Shown one piece after another: positions 8,948-17,377 of a DNA stretch of 54,659 nucleotides. Both the position numbers and the translations under genes were made by a program. Within the stretch, counting starts at the first letter, position 1, and each line of letters opens with the position of its first letter. Origin of the DNA: an uncultured Bacteroidota bacterium (GTDB lineage Bacteria; Bacteroidota; Bacteroidia; Bacteroidales; UBA12481); the NCBI GenBank assembly GCA_903919925.1, contig CAIXKO010000012.1, forward strand, positions 1 through 54,659, read 5' to 3'. Under the pieces are notes generated by a model, which saw only the letters and a program-made list of their open reading frames with translations, was not told the DNA's origin and did not search any database.

Positions 8948-9624
8948 TTGAGTTTTTTGCGTTCGTTATCGTAAAACGGACAGGTTCTGCAATAGTTACT
9001 GACCATATAGCCAACAGTAACCCCAATATGCGACCTCCAGTTAGATAATAAATTGTTGTATTCCGGCTTTGGCAGTGACCCGTATGGAAGCGCTCCATAA
9101 TAGTCAAGCTGATAGCCCTTCCTGATCGCCCACTCAACGCCAAGAGTCAGATTGGGTGTTGCATTGTATCTTACTCCAACGTTAAAAGGAATCCTGATGT
9201 TCCTGATCATGAAATTGGTCATTTTGGCATTAGGAATATTGGGAACTGCTTTTAGCAATTGTAAATCAATAAGATAACTCAATCCAACAGAGATATAGGA
9301 GGAAACTAGCTTCTTTTCACGCTTCGGACTAAGAGGGTGAAAATTAAACTCAAACAGTCCAAAAGCATCAACCAAATTGGGATTCATCGTGAACCGGTCG
9401 AATCCCATATTTACACCTCCCCGCCATGAATAACGCTCATTCATACTATAACGATAGTAACCTCCGGCAGCATATCCAAATCCGCTGGTATCCGGTATTG
9501 GCAAAATCGAAAAATCACCATGCGACTCAGTCATCCCAAGGAATAATCCATAGTCGTAACTCTTCTGAGCTTTCGCTCCGATCACGATAAACAAAAACCC
9601 TATGATTACAAATGCTTTCCTCAT
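8944..9624 (-). CDS. PorG-like outer membrane protein (DUF6089 family)
   Basis: The 226-aa secreted protein has a signal peptide (ending near GAKAQ) and a predicted small beta-barrel with alternating aromatic strands (GYAAGGYYRYSMNERYSWRGGVNMGFD; GVRYNATPNLTLGVEW). It belongs to the DUF6089/PorG family; PorG of Porphyromonas gingivalis is an outer membrane component of the type IX secretion system. The C terminus has CRTCPFYDNERKKLK with two cysteines. Location immediately before uppS and bamA is the family's usual setting. Function in type IX secretion is inferred from family membership. The other core components (porK, L, M, N, sov) are not in this window. Confidence 0.75.
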   Translation of the reverse strand: MRKAFVIIGFLFIVIGAKAQKSYDYGLFLGMTESHGDFSILPIPDTSGFGYAAGGYYRYSMNERYSWRGGVNMGFDRFTMNPNLVDAFGLFEFNFHPLSPKREKKLVSSYISVGLSYLIDLQLLKAVPNIPNAKMTNFMIRNIRIPFNVGVRYNATPNLTLGVEWAIRKGYQLDYYGALPYGSLPKPEYNNLLSNWRSHIGVTVGYMVSNYCRTCPFYDNERKKLK

Positions 9625-9681
9625 TATTGGTTATTTGCAAGTGGCACCTTATATAATCCCCTTACAATAACTGCCAAAGCG

Positions 9682-9689
9682 CAAATATA
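9682..9689 (-). promoter_or_regulatory. Bacteroidota -7 promoter box for the porG-uppS-bamA block
   Basis: The minus strand reads TATATTTG, matching TAnnTTTG, 57 nt before the start at 9624 in a 134-bp intergenic gap. A second TTTG (9700-9703) is too close to be a standard -33 element. Confidence 0.5.
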
Positions 9690-9758
9690 GTATAAAATAC
9701 AAAGGTTTTTGCCGTCCTTAAATTGATGGATATAAAAGATTGAATACTAATCTATTGA

Positions 9759-10643
9759 CTAATTTCTTCTGTCAGCACCCCACATAAGCTTGGTTCTTAG
9801 GGTATGATAAAAGTTGTGCCCCTTCAACCTGATTGTCCTAATACAGAACGGCGCTTTGTATATGGTTAGCTCAAGTCGGTCCTCAATAACAGCCGAGCGG
9901 GAATCGGCTGATACCAGAAGGTTTCCACTGCGGCTCTCAATTTGAAGGGTCAGCTTCTTGGAATCTCTATAAACCAATGGCCTGACTGTCAAATTGTGAG
10001 GTGCAATCGGAGAAAGAACGATATTTTGTGTATCTGGTAGAACTAGTGGGCCCCCTACACTCAATGAGTAGGCTGTGGATCCTGTTGGTGTGGCCACAAT
10101 GAGCCCATCCGCCCAGTAAATATTTAAAAATTGGCCGTCCAGAAAAGCTGTAATTTTTATCATGGAGGAATCGTCGCGCTTATGCACAGTGATCTCATTC
10201 AATGCAAAGTTAAAATCACCAAAAACACGCTGATCACTATCCAATTGTAGAAGTATCCGCTCATCAATACCGGCCTTGTTCTGCATAACAGCATCAACTG
10301 CGATCGAGATCTCATCCTTTGAGATATCTGCTAAAAATCCTAGACGTCCGCTGTTGATGCCTGCCAGTGGAATGGGAAGATCCCGGACTAAGGTAACAGC
10401 ATCCAAAAATGTACCGTCACCACCAATACTGAACATTACTCCCTGTAATCCTTGTAAATCCTCGTAAGTACGAAATGTCCCGCCCCATGAAAACTCATGC
10501 TCACTCCAGGAATCAACGAAATCCTTGAATGGCCTGAATATCATAACCTTAACACCGTATTCGATCAATCGATTCATAAGTAAACGAAAAGAAGGCCTGA
10601 ATCCTTCATCAAACTCCTTTCCAAATATGAATATGCTTTTCAC
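9759..10643 (-). CDS. nadK: NAD kinase
   Basis: This ATP-dependent enzyme phosphorylates NAD to NADP in the cytoplasm. Motifs present are GGDGTFLDAV, the NE diacid motif (FALNEITVHKR) and the glycine-rich TPTGSTAYSLSVGGPL. A GTG start at 10643 is preferred because it gives KSIFIFGKEFDEG at the N terminus, as in Bacteroidota NadK (about 294 aa). The longest frame begins with a TTG at 10670 and would overlap the preceding gene by 4 nt. It follows a CBS-domain gene on the same strand, a conserved pair. There is a 134-bp gap to the next gene, so the porG block probably has its own promoter. Confidence 0.94.
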   Translation of the reverse strand: MKSIFIFGKEFDEGFRPSFRLLMNRLIEYGVKVMIFRPFKDFVDSWSEHEFSWGGTFRTYEDLQGLQGVMFSIGGDGTFLDAVTLVRDLPIPLAGINSGRLGFLADISKDEISIAVDAVMQNKAGIDERILLQLDSDQRVFGDFNFALNEITVHKRDDSSMIKITAFLDGQFLNIYWADGLIVATPTGSTAYSLSVGGPLVLPDTQNIVLSPIAPHNLTVRPLVYRDSKKLTLQIESRSGNLLVSADSRSAVIEDRLELTIYKAPFCIRTIRLKGHNFYHTLRTKLMWGADRRN

Positions 10644-10666
10644 GATAGATAATTTTTCATGACCTA

Positions 10667-11332
10667 TCAAATATTCATGTATTTCATGAGCTCTTCGTAC
10701 CTCGTCCGGTAAAAATCATCCAATTGGCTATTTGCCAGGTAATATGACTTTACTGTATAACCATATCGATCAAATGAACGCATAATAGAGCTGGTTTCCT
10801 GAGTATTGACTTTTATAGTCACAATAAGCTCCCTTCCATTTTGATCAGGAATCACATACAAGCTCACTATCTTTGCATGGTTATCCTCAATGATCCTGGA
10901 CAGCATGGTTGGAGAATAATCCTGCAGCCCAAGACTTAAAACCAATATCGCACCGGGTTGACCAGCCGCGCATAGCAAACTAAAAGCTTTCACCAGTGCG
11001 GGTAAAGTAATGCAGCCAAGGTATTTTTTCCCTGATGTAAGCACCGGTAAAACCGTAAGATCATGGCGGGATATTGTATCTATTACTTCATATATATGCT
11101 GACTCTCCATTACCGATGTCTCAGAAAACCTGACCGAATTGGCACCTATTAGCTGGTTCTGGTCCGCCAAATTCCTGATATCCTTTTCCGAAATCAAACC
11201 CAGGTAATCTGCGCCCTCTAACACAGGCAGATGGGAAACCTTGAATTCACACATCCGCCTGACAACCTGGTTTGCTGATTCCATCACGGTTACTGCAGGG
11301 ATAAGGTCGGAAACAAAGTCTTTAGCCAGCAT
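10667..11332 (-). CDS. CBS domain-containing protein
   Basis: The 221-aa cytoplasmic protein has two CBS repeats in the first 120 residues (CEFKVSHLPVLEGADYLGLISEKDI and ISRHDLTVLPVLTSGKKYLGCITLPAL) forming one Bateman module. The C-terminal part of about 85 residues (ILVLSLGLQDYSPTMLSRIIEDNHAKIVS) resembles an ACT-like fold. Such modules bind adenine nucleotides and regulate partners. No partner domain is fused here. It is the first gene of the minus-strand block ahead of nadK and divergent from pdxJ, an arrangement common in this phylum. The specific ligand and target are unknown. Confidence 0.8.
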   Translation of the reverse strand: MLAKDFVSDLIPAVTVMESANQVVRRMCEFKVSHLPVLEGADYLGLISEKDIRNLADQNQLIGANSVRFSETSVMESQHIYEVIDTISRHDLTVLPVLTSGKKYLGCITLPALVKAFSLLCAAGQPGAILVLSLGLQDYSPTMLSRIIEDNHAKIVSLYVIPDQNGRELIVTIKVNTQETSSIMRSFDRYGYTVKSYYLANSQLDDFYRTRYEELMKYMNI

Positions 11333-11348
11333 TTCAGAGTATAATTCG

Positions 11349-11356
11349 TATTTTTG
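11349..11356 (+). promoter_or_regulatory. Bacteroidota -7 promoter box for pdxJ
   Basis: TATTTTTG matches TAnnTTTG and ends 26 nt before the pdxJ ATG, in the 50-bp divergent gap between the CBS gene and pdxJ. Confidence 0.5.
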
Positions 11357-11382
11357 TTCTAAAATAATAAATCAGGATCCCC

Positions 11383-12096
11383 ATGACGAGATTAAGCGTA
11401 AATATAAATAAAATTGCTACACTCCGGAATGCCAGAGGTGGTAATGTTCCTGATGTATTGAAAGCCGCGGTAGATTGTGAACGCTTCGGGGCTCAAGGAA
11501 TTACAGTGCATCCCCGGCCCGATGAACGACATATCAGGTATCAGGACGTTTTGGATCTCAGGCCTTTAGTGAAAACCGAGTTTAATATTGAAGGGTATCC
11601 TTCTGAATCATTTATTCAGTTGGTAAATAAAGTAATTCCCGATCAGGTCACTTTGGTCCCTGATGCTCATGATGCAGTAACATCAAATGCGGGATGGAAC
11701 ACTGTCAGGTACCAGAACTTTCTTACAGAGGTGGTGGCGCGCTTTCATCAAAAATCTATTCGGGTTTCTGTATTTGTTGATGCAAACCCTGAAATGATCA
11801 GGTATGCAGCTGCTATCGGCGCTGACAGAATCGAATTATACACCGAACCTTACGCTAGTTTGTTCCCGAGAAAACGTGACGATGCTGTCAAACCTTTTGT
11901 CCAGGCCGCGCTGGTCGCTACCAGGTACAACCTTGGCATTAATGCCGGTCATGATCTAAGCCTTGAAAATCTGGATTTTTTTCAAAAGAAAGTCCCCGGA
12001 TTGTTGGAAGTTAGTATCGGTCACGCACTTATTGCCGACTCCTTGTATTTTGGCCTTGAAAACACCATTATGATGTACCGCGCCAAGCTTCAATAA
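11383..12096 (+). CDS. pdxJ: pyridoxine 5'-phosphate synthase
   Basis: This TIM-barrel enzyme condenses 3-amino-2-oxopropyl phosphate with 1-deoxy-D-xylulose 5-phosphate to give pyridoxine 5'-phosphate in the DXP-dependent vitamin B6 pathway. Conserved segments are the N-terminal [17 protein letters not shown], the catalytic-site [16 protein letters not shown] near residue 105, the [14 protein letters not shown] loop and [11 protein letters not shown] near the C terminus. At 237 aa it has normal length. It is single on the plus strand, divergent from the CBS-nadK genes. The 108-bp region after it contains only weak short hairpins. Confidence 0.96.
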   Translation: MTRLSVNINKIATLRNARGGNVPDVLKAAVDCERFGAQGITVHPRPDERHIRYQDVLDLRPLVKTEFNIEGYPSESFIQLVNKVIPDQVTLVPDAHDAVTSNAGWNTVRYQNFLTEVVARFHQKSIRVSVFVDANPEMIRYAAAIGADRIELYTEPYASLFPRKRDDAVKPFVQAALVATRYNLGINAGHDLSLENLDFFQKKVPGLLEVSIGHALIADSLYFGLENTIMMYRAKLQ

Positions 12097-12204
12097 CGTA
12101 CAACGAACGGTAAGGACACTTTATTGAGTCCATTTAATTGCCTACGGCAACAGTAACAGATACCGAGCCTGTTTTCAGGAAAATTTTATAAATGCTCTAG
12201 GTCC

Positions 12205-13011
12205 TTATTCAATCAAACCCCTTTTTATCAATGATATAACAGCTTCAGGCTGCTCAGCATGCAGCCAGTGGCCTGCATTTTTTATGGAGGTGATTTGTGC
12301 GTTGGGATACATTTTTCTAATCATAATAATATCGTCTTCCTTGATATAACCCGAATGATCTCCCCGCAAAAACTGAACAGGAAACCGCGTAAATATTTTC
12401 CCTTGGTCCAAAAATGATTCTAGCCCTGATGAAAGATTTCCCAGATTTTGAAGCAATGCTCTTAAGTTCAATCTCCAATAGAAACTGGAATCACTATCCT
12501 TTTCAATATTCTTCAACAAAAACTGTCTGAGGTACTTGTCTGGCAGTTGGTCTTCAAGCTGATGATCAATATCCCTTAACCCTTTGGCTGTTGAGAAATC
12601 AACAGACAACATCGCCCTAATTATTTTGGTATGAAAAGTTATATGACTCGATTCTGACAAGTTATCGTTATAGCTTCTTGGGCTGATGTCAGCAACAATC
12701 AATCGCAGGATTCTTGATGAATGCTGAGCCGCAAACCACATCGCTGCTTTTCCACCCATTGAATGCCCCAAAACAACAGCCTTATCCAAATCATTGTCAT
12801 CAAATATTTCCAGCAAATCATTTGAAAGCGATTGATAGCTGTGCTCATCGGAATGAGGAGACTTACCATGATTTCTTTGATCCACTAAAAACACCTCACA
12901 AATTCCAGAGAGGCTCTTTGCTATACCAAGCCAATTATCCCCTGAACCATAAAGGCCGTGAAGTATAACCAAAGGAAATCCTTTACCCAGTCGTTGAATA
13001 TGAAGCTTCAT
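12205..13011 (-). CDS. alpha/beta-fold hydrolase (YbfF-like esterase)
   Basis: The 268-aa cytoplasmic hydrolase carries the nucleophile elbow GHSMGG (Ser84), an HGLYGSGDNW oxyanion-hole segment near residues 18-27, a likely acid in LRGDHSG and the catalytic His in NAGHWLHAE. Sequence style matches the YbfF/ABHD11-type acyl esterases. The natural substrate is unknown. It starts 3 nt downstream of udk, so the two are probably co-transcribed. There is no signal peptide. Confidence 0.82.
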   Translation of the reverse strand: MKLHIQRLGKGFPLVILHGLYGSGDNWLGIAKSLSGICEVFLVDQRNHGKSPHSDEHSYQSLSNDLLEIFDDNDLDKAVVLGHSMGGKAAMWFAAQHSSRILRLIVADISPRSYNDNLSESSHITFHTKIIRAMLSVDFSTAKGLRDIDHQLEDQLPDKYLRQFLLKNIEKDSDSSFYWRLNLRALLQNLGNLSSGLESFLDQGKIFTRFPVQFLRGDHSGYIKEDDIIMIRKMYPNAQITSIKNAGHWLHAEQPEAVISLIKRGLIE

Positions 13012-13014
13012 CTT

Positions 13015-13626
13015 TTATGTGGATAAATGCTCTCGTATCAGGATGCTTAGAACTTCGATTCCAACTGTGTTATCGCCACCTTGAGGTATGATCAGGTCAG
13101 CATATCGTTTCGAAGGCTCGATGAAATCCAGGTGCATGGGCTTAACCGTTTTTTCATATCGGTTCAGGACTACTTCTGCGGACCTTCCCCTTTCTTGTAT
13201 ATCACGCCGGATTACTCTTGAAAGTCGATCGTCAGCATCAGCATCCACAAACACCTTAATATCCAGAAGATCCCTCACTTCCTTTTGAGTAAGCACAAGA
13301 ATTCCTTCAACAACAACCACCTTGCGAGGCTCAATTCTTATGGTTTCAACTGAGCGGGTACAAGTAAGATATGAATAAATTGGTTGATTAATAGGTAAAC
13401 CCTGGCGAACTGCTGTTAAATGATCAATCAGTAATTGCCATTCAATAGCATCTGGATGATCAAAATTCAATTTCTGCCTCTCCTCTAAAGGCAAATGACT
13501 ATTATCCTTATAATAAGAGTCTTGCGGAAGCAATGCAACCTCATCCTTTTGAAAACACCCCATTACTTTGTTGACAACTGTTGTTTTACCGCTGCCTGTT
13601 CCACCTGCTATTCCTACTATTAACAT
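13015..13626 (-). CDS. udk: uridine kinase
   Basis: This pyrimidine salvage enzyme phosphorylates uridine and cytidine. The P-loop is GGTGSGKTT at residues 8-16. Other family segments are the LPQDSYY motif, NFDHPDAIEW, VVVVEGILVL (Walker-B-like) and the arginine-rich lid VDADADDRLSRVIRRDIQERGRS. At 203 aa it is full length. It forms a two-gene minus-strand unit with the downstream hydrolase and is divergent from the Dabb gene at 13683. Confidence 0.94.
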   Translation of the reverse strand: MLIVGIAGGTGSGKTTVVNKVMGCFQKDEVALLPQDSYYKDNSHLPLEERQKLNFDHPDAIEWQLLIDHLTAVRQGLPINQPIYSYLTCTRSVETIRIEPRKVVVVEGILVLTQKEVRDLLDIKVFVDADADDRLSRVIRRDIQERGRSAEVVLNRYEKTVKPMHLDFIEPSKRYADLIIPQGGDNTVGIEVLSILIREHLST

Positions 13627-13682
13627 ATTTTTATTAAGATTCAGGAGGTAATTGTATATTTACCGATTAAGACTTTCCAAAA

Positions 13683-14003
13683 ATGATACGACATATCGTT
13701 CTCTTCAAAATAAAGGATTTTTCATCAGAATCCGAAAAGAAAGAAGCTATTCAAAATGTTTTATTCACTTTCAGGTCGCTCATTGGTCAGATTCCTCAGA
13801 TCCGGCAATTCAGAGTGGAGCCGGATTGTGTGCATGGCCCCTTTTCGTCTGATGTGATTATTGACAGCTTGTTCGATAGTTTGGAGGATCTGAAAGCATA
13901 TCAAGCTCACCCAGCACATATTGACGCTGTTGATTTGAATAAACAATGGTCGGAAAGTAAAATCCTTGGCGATTATTTCTTCGAAAATCAAAACCGAGTC
14001 TAA
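13683..14003 (+). CDS. Dabb (stress-responsive A/B barrel) family protein
   Basis: The 106-aa protein starts IRHIVLFKIKDF and contains a central FDSLEDLKAYQAHPAHIDAV segment, both hallmarks of the dimeric alpha+beta barrel Dabb domain. Members range from olivetolic acid cyclase relatives to proteins of unknown function, and no catalytic assignment is possible. It is the first gene of a plus-strand run, 22 nt before manA. There is no signal peptide. Confidence 0.82.
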   Translation: MIRHIVLFKIKDFSSESEKKEAIQNVLFTFRSLIGQIPQIRQFRVEPDCVHGPFSSDVIIDSLFDSLEDLKAYQAHPAHIDAVDLNKQWSESKILGDYFFENQNRV

Positions 14004-14025
14004 CCCTTTAACCAATTCCAGAATT

Positions 14026-15027
14026 ATGCTTTATCCACTACGTTTTAAACCGATTTACCAGTACCGATTATGGGGTGGAAGTAAATTAAGAGATGTTCTT
14101 GGTAAAAAAGATGCTCCTGACATGACCGGAGAAAGTTGGGAAATATCCGGTGTTGAGGACCAACAGTCAGTTGTAAAAGAAGGATTTTTGGAAGGGAATG
14201 ACCTCCAGGAACTTATCGAAGTTTATATGGGGGACTTGGTGGGAGATTCCGTCTATGAAAAACATGGAACCGAATTTCCATTGTTGATAAAATTGATTGA
14301 TGCTCATGATGTTCTTTCTGTACAAGTTCATCCTGATGATGCACTTGCTGCTCAAAGGCATCATGCCTATGGGAAAACTGAACTTTGGCATGTAATTCAA
14401 GCAGATCCAGGATCCGTAATTTATACAGGATATAACCGGGCAACCAATCGCGATGAATTTCTTGCTCTCGTGGAACAAAAAAAGGTACAGGAGATCCTCA
14501 ATGCTGAATCGGTTAAGGATGGAGATGCTTTTTTTATACCCGCCGGACGAGTTCACGCCATCGGTTCCGGTATATTATTGGCTGAAATCCAGCAAACCAG
14601 CGATATCACATACCGGATTTTTGATTGGAACAGGCTGGAGAAAAACGGAAGACCACGTGCCCTTCATACTGAATTGGCTATTGATGCAATAGATTTCAAA
14701 CATTACCCATCTTATCGTAATGATTATCAGGCCTGTACCAATCGTCCAACACCTATTGTCAGCTGCCCCTATTTTACGACTAACCTGATTTGGTTTTGCC
14801 GCACAGTCGAACGGGACTATCTCGATATTGACTCATTTATAATATATATATGTATCCAAGGCTCCTTCCTCCTCAATTACGGACAGGATAATCCGATGTT
14901 GGTAAAAACGGGTCATACCATTTTGCTGCCTGCAATCTTTAAAGATGTTATTCTTGAACCACGCGGTGAGACTCGTGTGCTGGAAGTTTATATCGATAAT
15001 CGTTTGGCTCCAACTACCGCAAAGTGA
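14026..15027 (+). CDS. manA: mannose-6-phosphate isomerase, class I catalytic subunit
   Basis: This zinc-dependent isomerase interconverts mannose 6-phosphate and fructose 6-phosphate, supplying GDP-sugar synthesis or mannose catabolism. The start is placed at the ATG at 14026 (MLYPLRFKPIYQYRLWGG). The longer frame overlaps the preceding gene and adds a non-conserved stretch. Metal-site and family motifs are LSVQVHPDD, GKTELWHV and FFIPAGRVHAIG. The 333-aa length is usual for Bacteroidota. Its stop overlaps the engB GTG start by 4 nt (GTGA). Confidence 0.93.
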   Translation: MLYPLRFKPIYQYRLWGGSKLRDVLGKKDAPDMTGESWEISGVEDQQSVVKEGFLEGNDLQELIEVYMGDLVGDSVYEKHGTEFPLLIKLIDAHDVLSVQVHPDDALAAQRHHAYGKTELWHVIQADPGSVIYTGYNRATNRDEFLALVEQKKVQEILNAESVKDGDAFFIPAGRVHAIGSGILLAEIQQTSDITYRIFDWNRLEKNGRPRALHTELAIDAIDFKHYPSYRNDYQACTNRPTPIVSCPYFTTNLIWFCRTVERDYLDIDSFIIYICIQGSFLLNYGQDNPMLVKTGHTILLPAIFKDVILEPRGETRVLEVYIDNRLAPTTAK

Positions 15028-15656
15028 ATCTCGAACTTTCCATTAAAACGGTCACCTTTATCAGCGCAGGAAATAATCCTGAAAAATGTCCCAAACCGGA
15101 TAAGCCGGAATATGCCTTTATTGGCAGATCAAATGTTGGCAAATCCAGCCTTCTTAACATGATCGCAGGTCGGAATAGTCTTGCCCGTATTTCGGTTTCT
15201 CCTGGCAAAACTCAAACAATTAACCATTATCTGGTCAATGACGCATGGTATCTGGTAGATCTGCCGGGATACGGTTATGCGAAAGTTTCAAAAACGATGC
15301 GTGAAAAATGGGTCGGGTTTACAAGCAATTATTTGATTAACAGGCCAAACCTGATGTGCCTTTTTCAACTAATCGATAGCCGGATTGAGCCTCAGCGCAT
15401 CGATCTGGACTTCTCAAACTTCTTGGGATCCGAAAAAATCCCTTTTGTCCTCGCTTTTACCAAATCCGATAAGGTAACTACCAATGTACTGAATAAAAAC
15501 ATTTCTGCATACGGAAAAGAAATGTTGAAAACATGGGAAAAGCTTCCACGTCAATTTATTACATCCTCGCAAAACAAGAAAGGCAGGGAGGAACTCCTTG
15601 AATTTATTCAACAAACCAACCTTCTTTTCAACCACTCTGGTATCAACCCTCAATAA
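15024..15656 (+). CDS. engB: ribosome biogenesis GTP-binding protein EngB/YsxC
   Basis: This essential GTPase is needed for assembly of the large ribosomal subunit. GTPase motifs are G1 GRSNVGKS (34-41), the G2 region with TQTINHY, G3 DLPGYGYAK and G4 FTKSDK. At 210 aa it is full length. The start is a GTG that overlaps the manA stop, implying translational coupling. The next gene, prs, has its own promoter box. Confidence 0.95.
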   Translation: MNLELSIKTVTFISAGNNPEKCPKPDKPEYAFIGRSNVGKSSLLNMIAGRNSLARISVSPGKTQTINHYLVNDAWYLVDLPGYGYAKVSKTMREKWVGFTSNYLINRPNLMCLFQLIDSRIEPQRIDLDFSNFLGSEKIPFVLAFTKSDKVTTNVLNKNISAYGKEMLKTWEKLPRQFITSSQNKKGREELLEFIQQTNLLFNHSGINPQ

Positions 15657-15661
15657 TTATT

Positions 15662-15669
15662 TAACTTTG
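15662..15669 (+). promoter_or_regulatory. Bacteroidota -7 promoter box for prs
   Basis: TAACTTTG matches TAnnTTTG, 43 nt before the prs ATG and just after the engB stop. Confidence 0.5.
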
Positions 15670-15712
15670 GCGCACTATACCTTTTGCCTTCCGTTACATA
15701 AAAATCGAATCT

Positions 15713-16651
15713 ATGCAGCCAAATAGTCCGATTAAACTCTTCTCTGGAACAGGTTCAAAATACTTGGCCGAGAAGATTGCCGACGCATACGGCACCGAGC
15801 TTGGAAAAGTTTCTGTATTAAGATTCAGCGATGGAGAAATTCAACCTTGCTATGAAGAAACTGTTAGGGGAGATTTTGTTTTTATTATTCAATCAACCTT
15901 TGCCCCGGCTGAAAATCTGCTTGAACTCTTAATGATGATCGATGCTGCCAGCCGCGCTTCTGCATATAAAATCGTTGCCGTTATTCCTTATTTCGGTTTT
16001 GCCCGTCAAGACCGGAAAGATCGCCCCAGGGTTTCTATCGCTGCAAAACTAATGTCAAATCTCTTGGCAGCCGCTGGGGTCAGCCGCGTTATTACTATGG
16101 ACTTGCACGCCGATCAAATTCAGGGATTTTTTGATGTACCGGTCGATCACCTTTATGCATCAACTGTTTTTATCGATTATATCCGGAAGCTTAGATTGGA
16201 CAACCTGGTGATAGCATCCCCCGATACTGGCGGTACCAAACGCGCAAATTCCTACTCGAAATACCTGGATTGCCCAATGGTTATTTGTCATAAAACCAGA
16301 AAAAGTGCAAATGTTATTGGGGAAATGACCATCATCGGTGATGTTAAGGATAGAAATGTTGTTCTTGTTGATGATATGATCGATACCGCTGGTACTATTG
16401 CTACCGCCGCAAACCTGATTATGGACAAAGGTGCAAAATCAGTGCGGTGTGTTGCTACTCATCCCCTGCTAACTGGTCCTGCCTTCGAACGGATTGAACA
16501 GTCTGCTTTACTCGAAGTCGTTGTAACGGATTCAATTCCCTTACGCAAACCAAGTCCCAAAATCAAAGTTATCTCTATCGCCGGATTGTTTGCTGAAATT
16601 ATTAAAAAAGCATATAATAATCAGTCAATCAGTAGTACTTTTCTCTTTTAA
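15713..16651 (+). CDS. prs: ribose-phosphate pyrophosphokinase
   Basis: This enzyme makes PRPP from ribose 5-phosphate and ATP for nucleotide, histidine and tryptophan synthesis. Motifs are FSGTGSKYLAEKIA, YFGFARQDRKDRPR, the metal-binding DLHADQIQGFF, and the PRPP-binding loop VVLVDDMIDTAGTI. At 312 aa it is a complete class I enzyme. It is followed by rplY, which has a separate promoter box and a long leader. Confidence 0.96.
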   Translation: MQPNSPIKLFSGTGSKYLAEKIADAYGTELGKVSVLRFSDGEIQPCYEETVRGDFVFIIQSTFAPAENLLELLMMIDAASRASAYKIVAVIPYFGFARQDRKDRPRVSIAAKLMSNLLAAAGVSRVITMDLHADQIQGFFDVPVDHLYASTVFIDYIRKLRLDNLVIASPDTGGTKRANSYSKYLDCPMVICHKTRKSANVIGEMTIIGDVKDRNVVLVDDMIDTAGTIATAANLIMDKGAKSVRCVATHPLLTGPAFERIEQSALLEVVVTDSIPLRKPSPKIKVISIAGLFAEIIKKAYNNQSISSTFLF

Positions 16652-16655
16652 TTAC

Positions 16656-16663
16656 TACATTTG
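16656..16663 (+). promoter_or_regulatory. Bacteroidota -7 promoter box for rplY
   Basis: TACATTTG matches TAnnTTTG immediately after the prs stop. It lies 99 nt before the rplY ATG, the longest such leader in this window. Confidence 0.5.
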
Positions 16664-16675
16664 CACCCTCTTTTT

Positions 16676-16743
16676 AGCCGGATAATAACATAAGTGTAAT
16701 GGGGGACTTTCGCTGCAACTTTCCGGCTTTAGCAGTTCGGTCC
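16676..16743 (+). promoter_or_regulatory. candidate structured (pseudoknotted) mRNA leader of rplY
   Basis: AGCCGGA (16676-16682) is perfectly complementary to TCCGGCT (16722-16728). The latter lies in the loop of a second potential helix built from GGAC (16704-16707) with GTCC (16740-16743) and CTGC (16713-16716) with GCAG (16732-16735), the two separated by near-symmetrical TTTCG and TTCG internal loops. Together these would form a pseudoknot ending 19 nt before the rplY start. An autoregulatory leader is an inference. Confidence 0.4.
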
Positions 16744-16762
16744 TGAGTAACACAATTAGAAA

Positions 16763-17350
16763 ATGAAATCATTTGATTTAAAAGGTACGCTTCGCAAGGA
16801 GCTTGGAAAAAAAGCAACCAAAAAGGTTCGCAATGAAGATTCAATCCCATGTGTCCTTTATGGTAGTGGTGATCCTATCCATTTTATTGCCAATGAAAAG
16901 GAATACGGCCAGGTAGTTTATACTCCCAGCACTTTCCAGATCAACTTGGATATTGATGGAACAGTGTCTCCTGCAATTATGAAAGACATTCAATTTCACC
17001 CGGTTAGTGATAGAATTTTGCACATCGACTTTATCAGGATAGCTGAAGGAAAACCAGTAATAGTTACTATTCCTGTACGTCTCGAAGGTTTTGCCAAAGG
17101 CGTTCAACAAGGGGGAAAACTCAAACTGGAAATGCGTAGAGTTAAAGTAAGTGGCTTGATTCAAACTCTTCCGGATGAATTGCTCCTCGATGTCACCAAT
17201 GTAGAAGTAGGTCAATCAATAAAAGTACGCGACCTTTCTTACGACAATTTTAATATCCTGGATCCTAAAAATGCTGTTATCGCATCGGTAAAAACTACCC
17301 GTGCAGCTAAAGGTGCAGCTGAAACACCTGCTGCAGGAGCCAAAGCTTAA
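16763..17350 (+). CDS. rplY: 50S ribosomal protein L25/general stress protein Ctc
   Basis: This is the bL25 ribosomal protein of the 50S subunit, which binds 5S rRNA. The 195-aa form has the N-terminal L25 domain (LRKELGKKATKKVRNEDSIPCVLYG) and the C-terminal TL5/Ctc beta domain (IPVRLEGFAKGVQQGGKLKLEMRRVKVSG), plus an Ala-rich tail, as in most Bacteroidota. It is preceded by a promoter box and a possible regulatory leader and followed 27 nt later by pth. The L25-pth pairing is conserved. Confidence 0.94.
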   Translation: MKSFDLKGTLRKELGKKATKKVRNEDSIPCVLYGSGDPIHFIANEKEYGQVVYTPSTFQINLDIDGTVSPAIMKDIQFHPVSDRILHIDFIRIAEGKPVIVTIPVRLEGFAKGVQQGGKLKLEMRRVKVSGLIQTLPDELLLDVTNVEVGQSIKVRDLSYDNFNILDPKNAVIASVKTTRAAKGAAETPAAGAKA

Positions 17351-17377
17351 CCTAATTAATTTATAAAAATCTTCCTG

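Noticed and set aside
12097..12204. Possible tRNA or small RNA in the gap after pdxJ
   Set aside because: No cloverleaf or T-loop consensus can be formed; only short 4-bp complementary pieces are present.
13652..13852. Open frame starting with TTG just after a perfect AGGAGGT, overlapping the Dabb gene in another frame
   Set aside because: The product has no family features and the Dabb frame covers the same bases with clear conservation. The Shine-Dalgarno match is probably chance, since Bacteroidota rarely depend on it.
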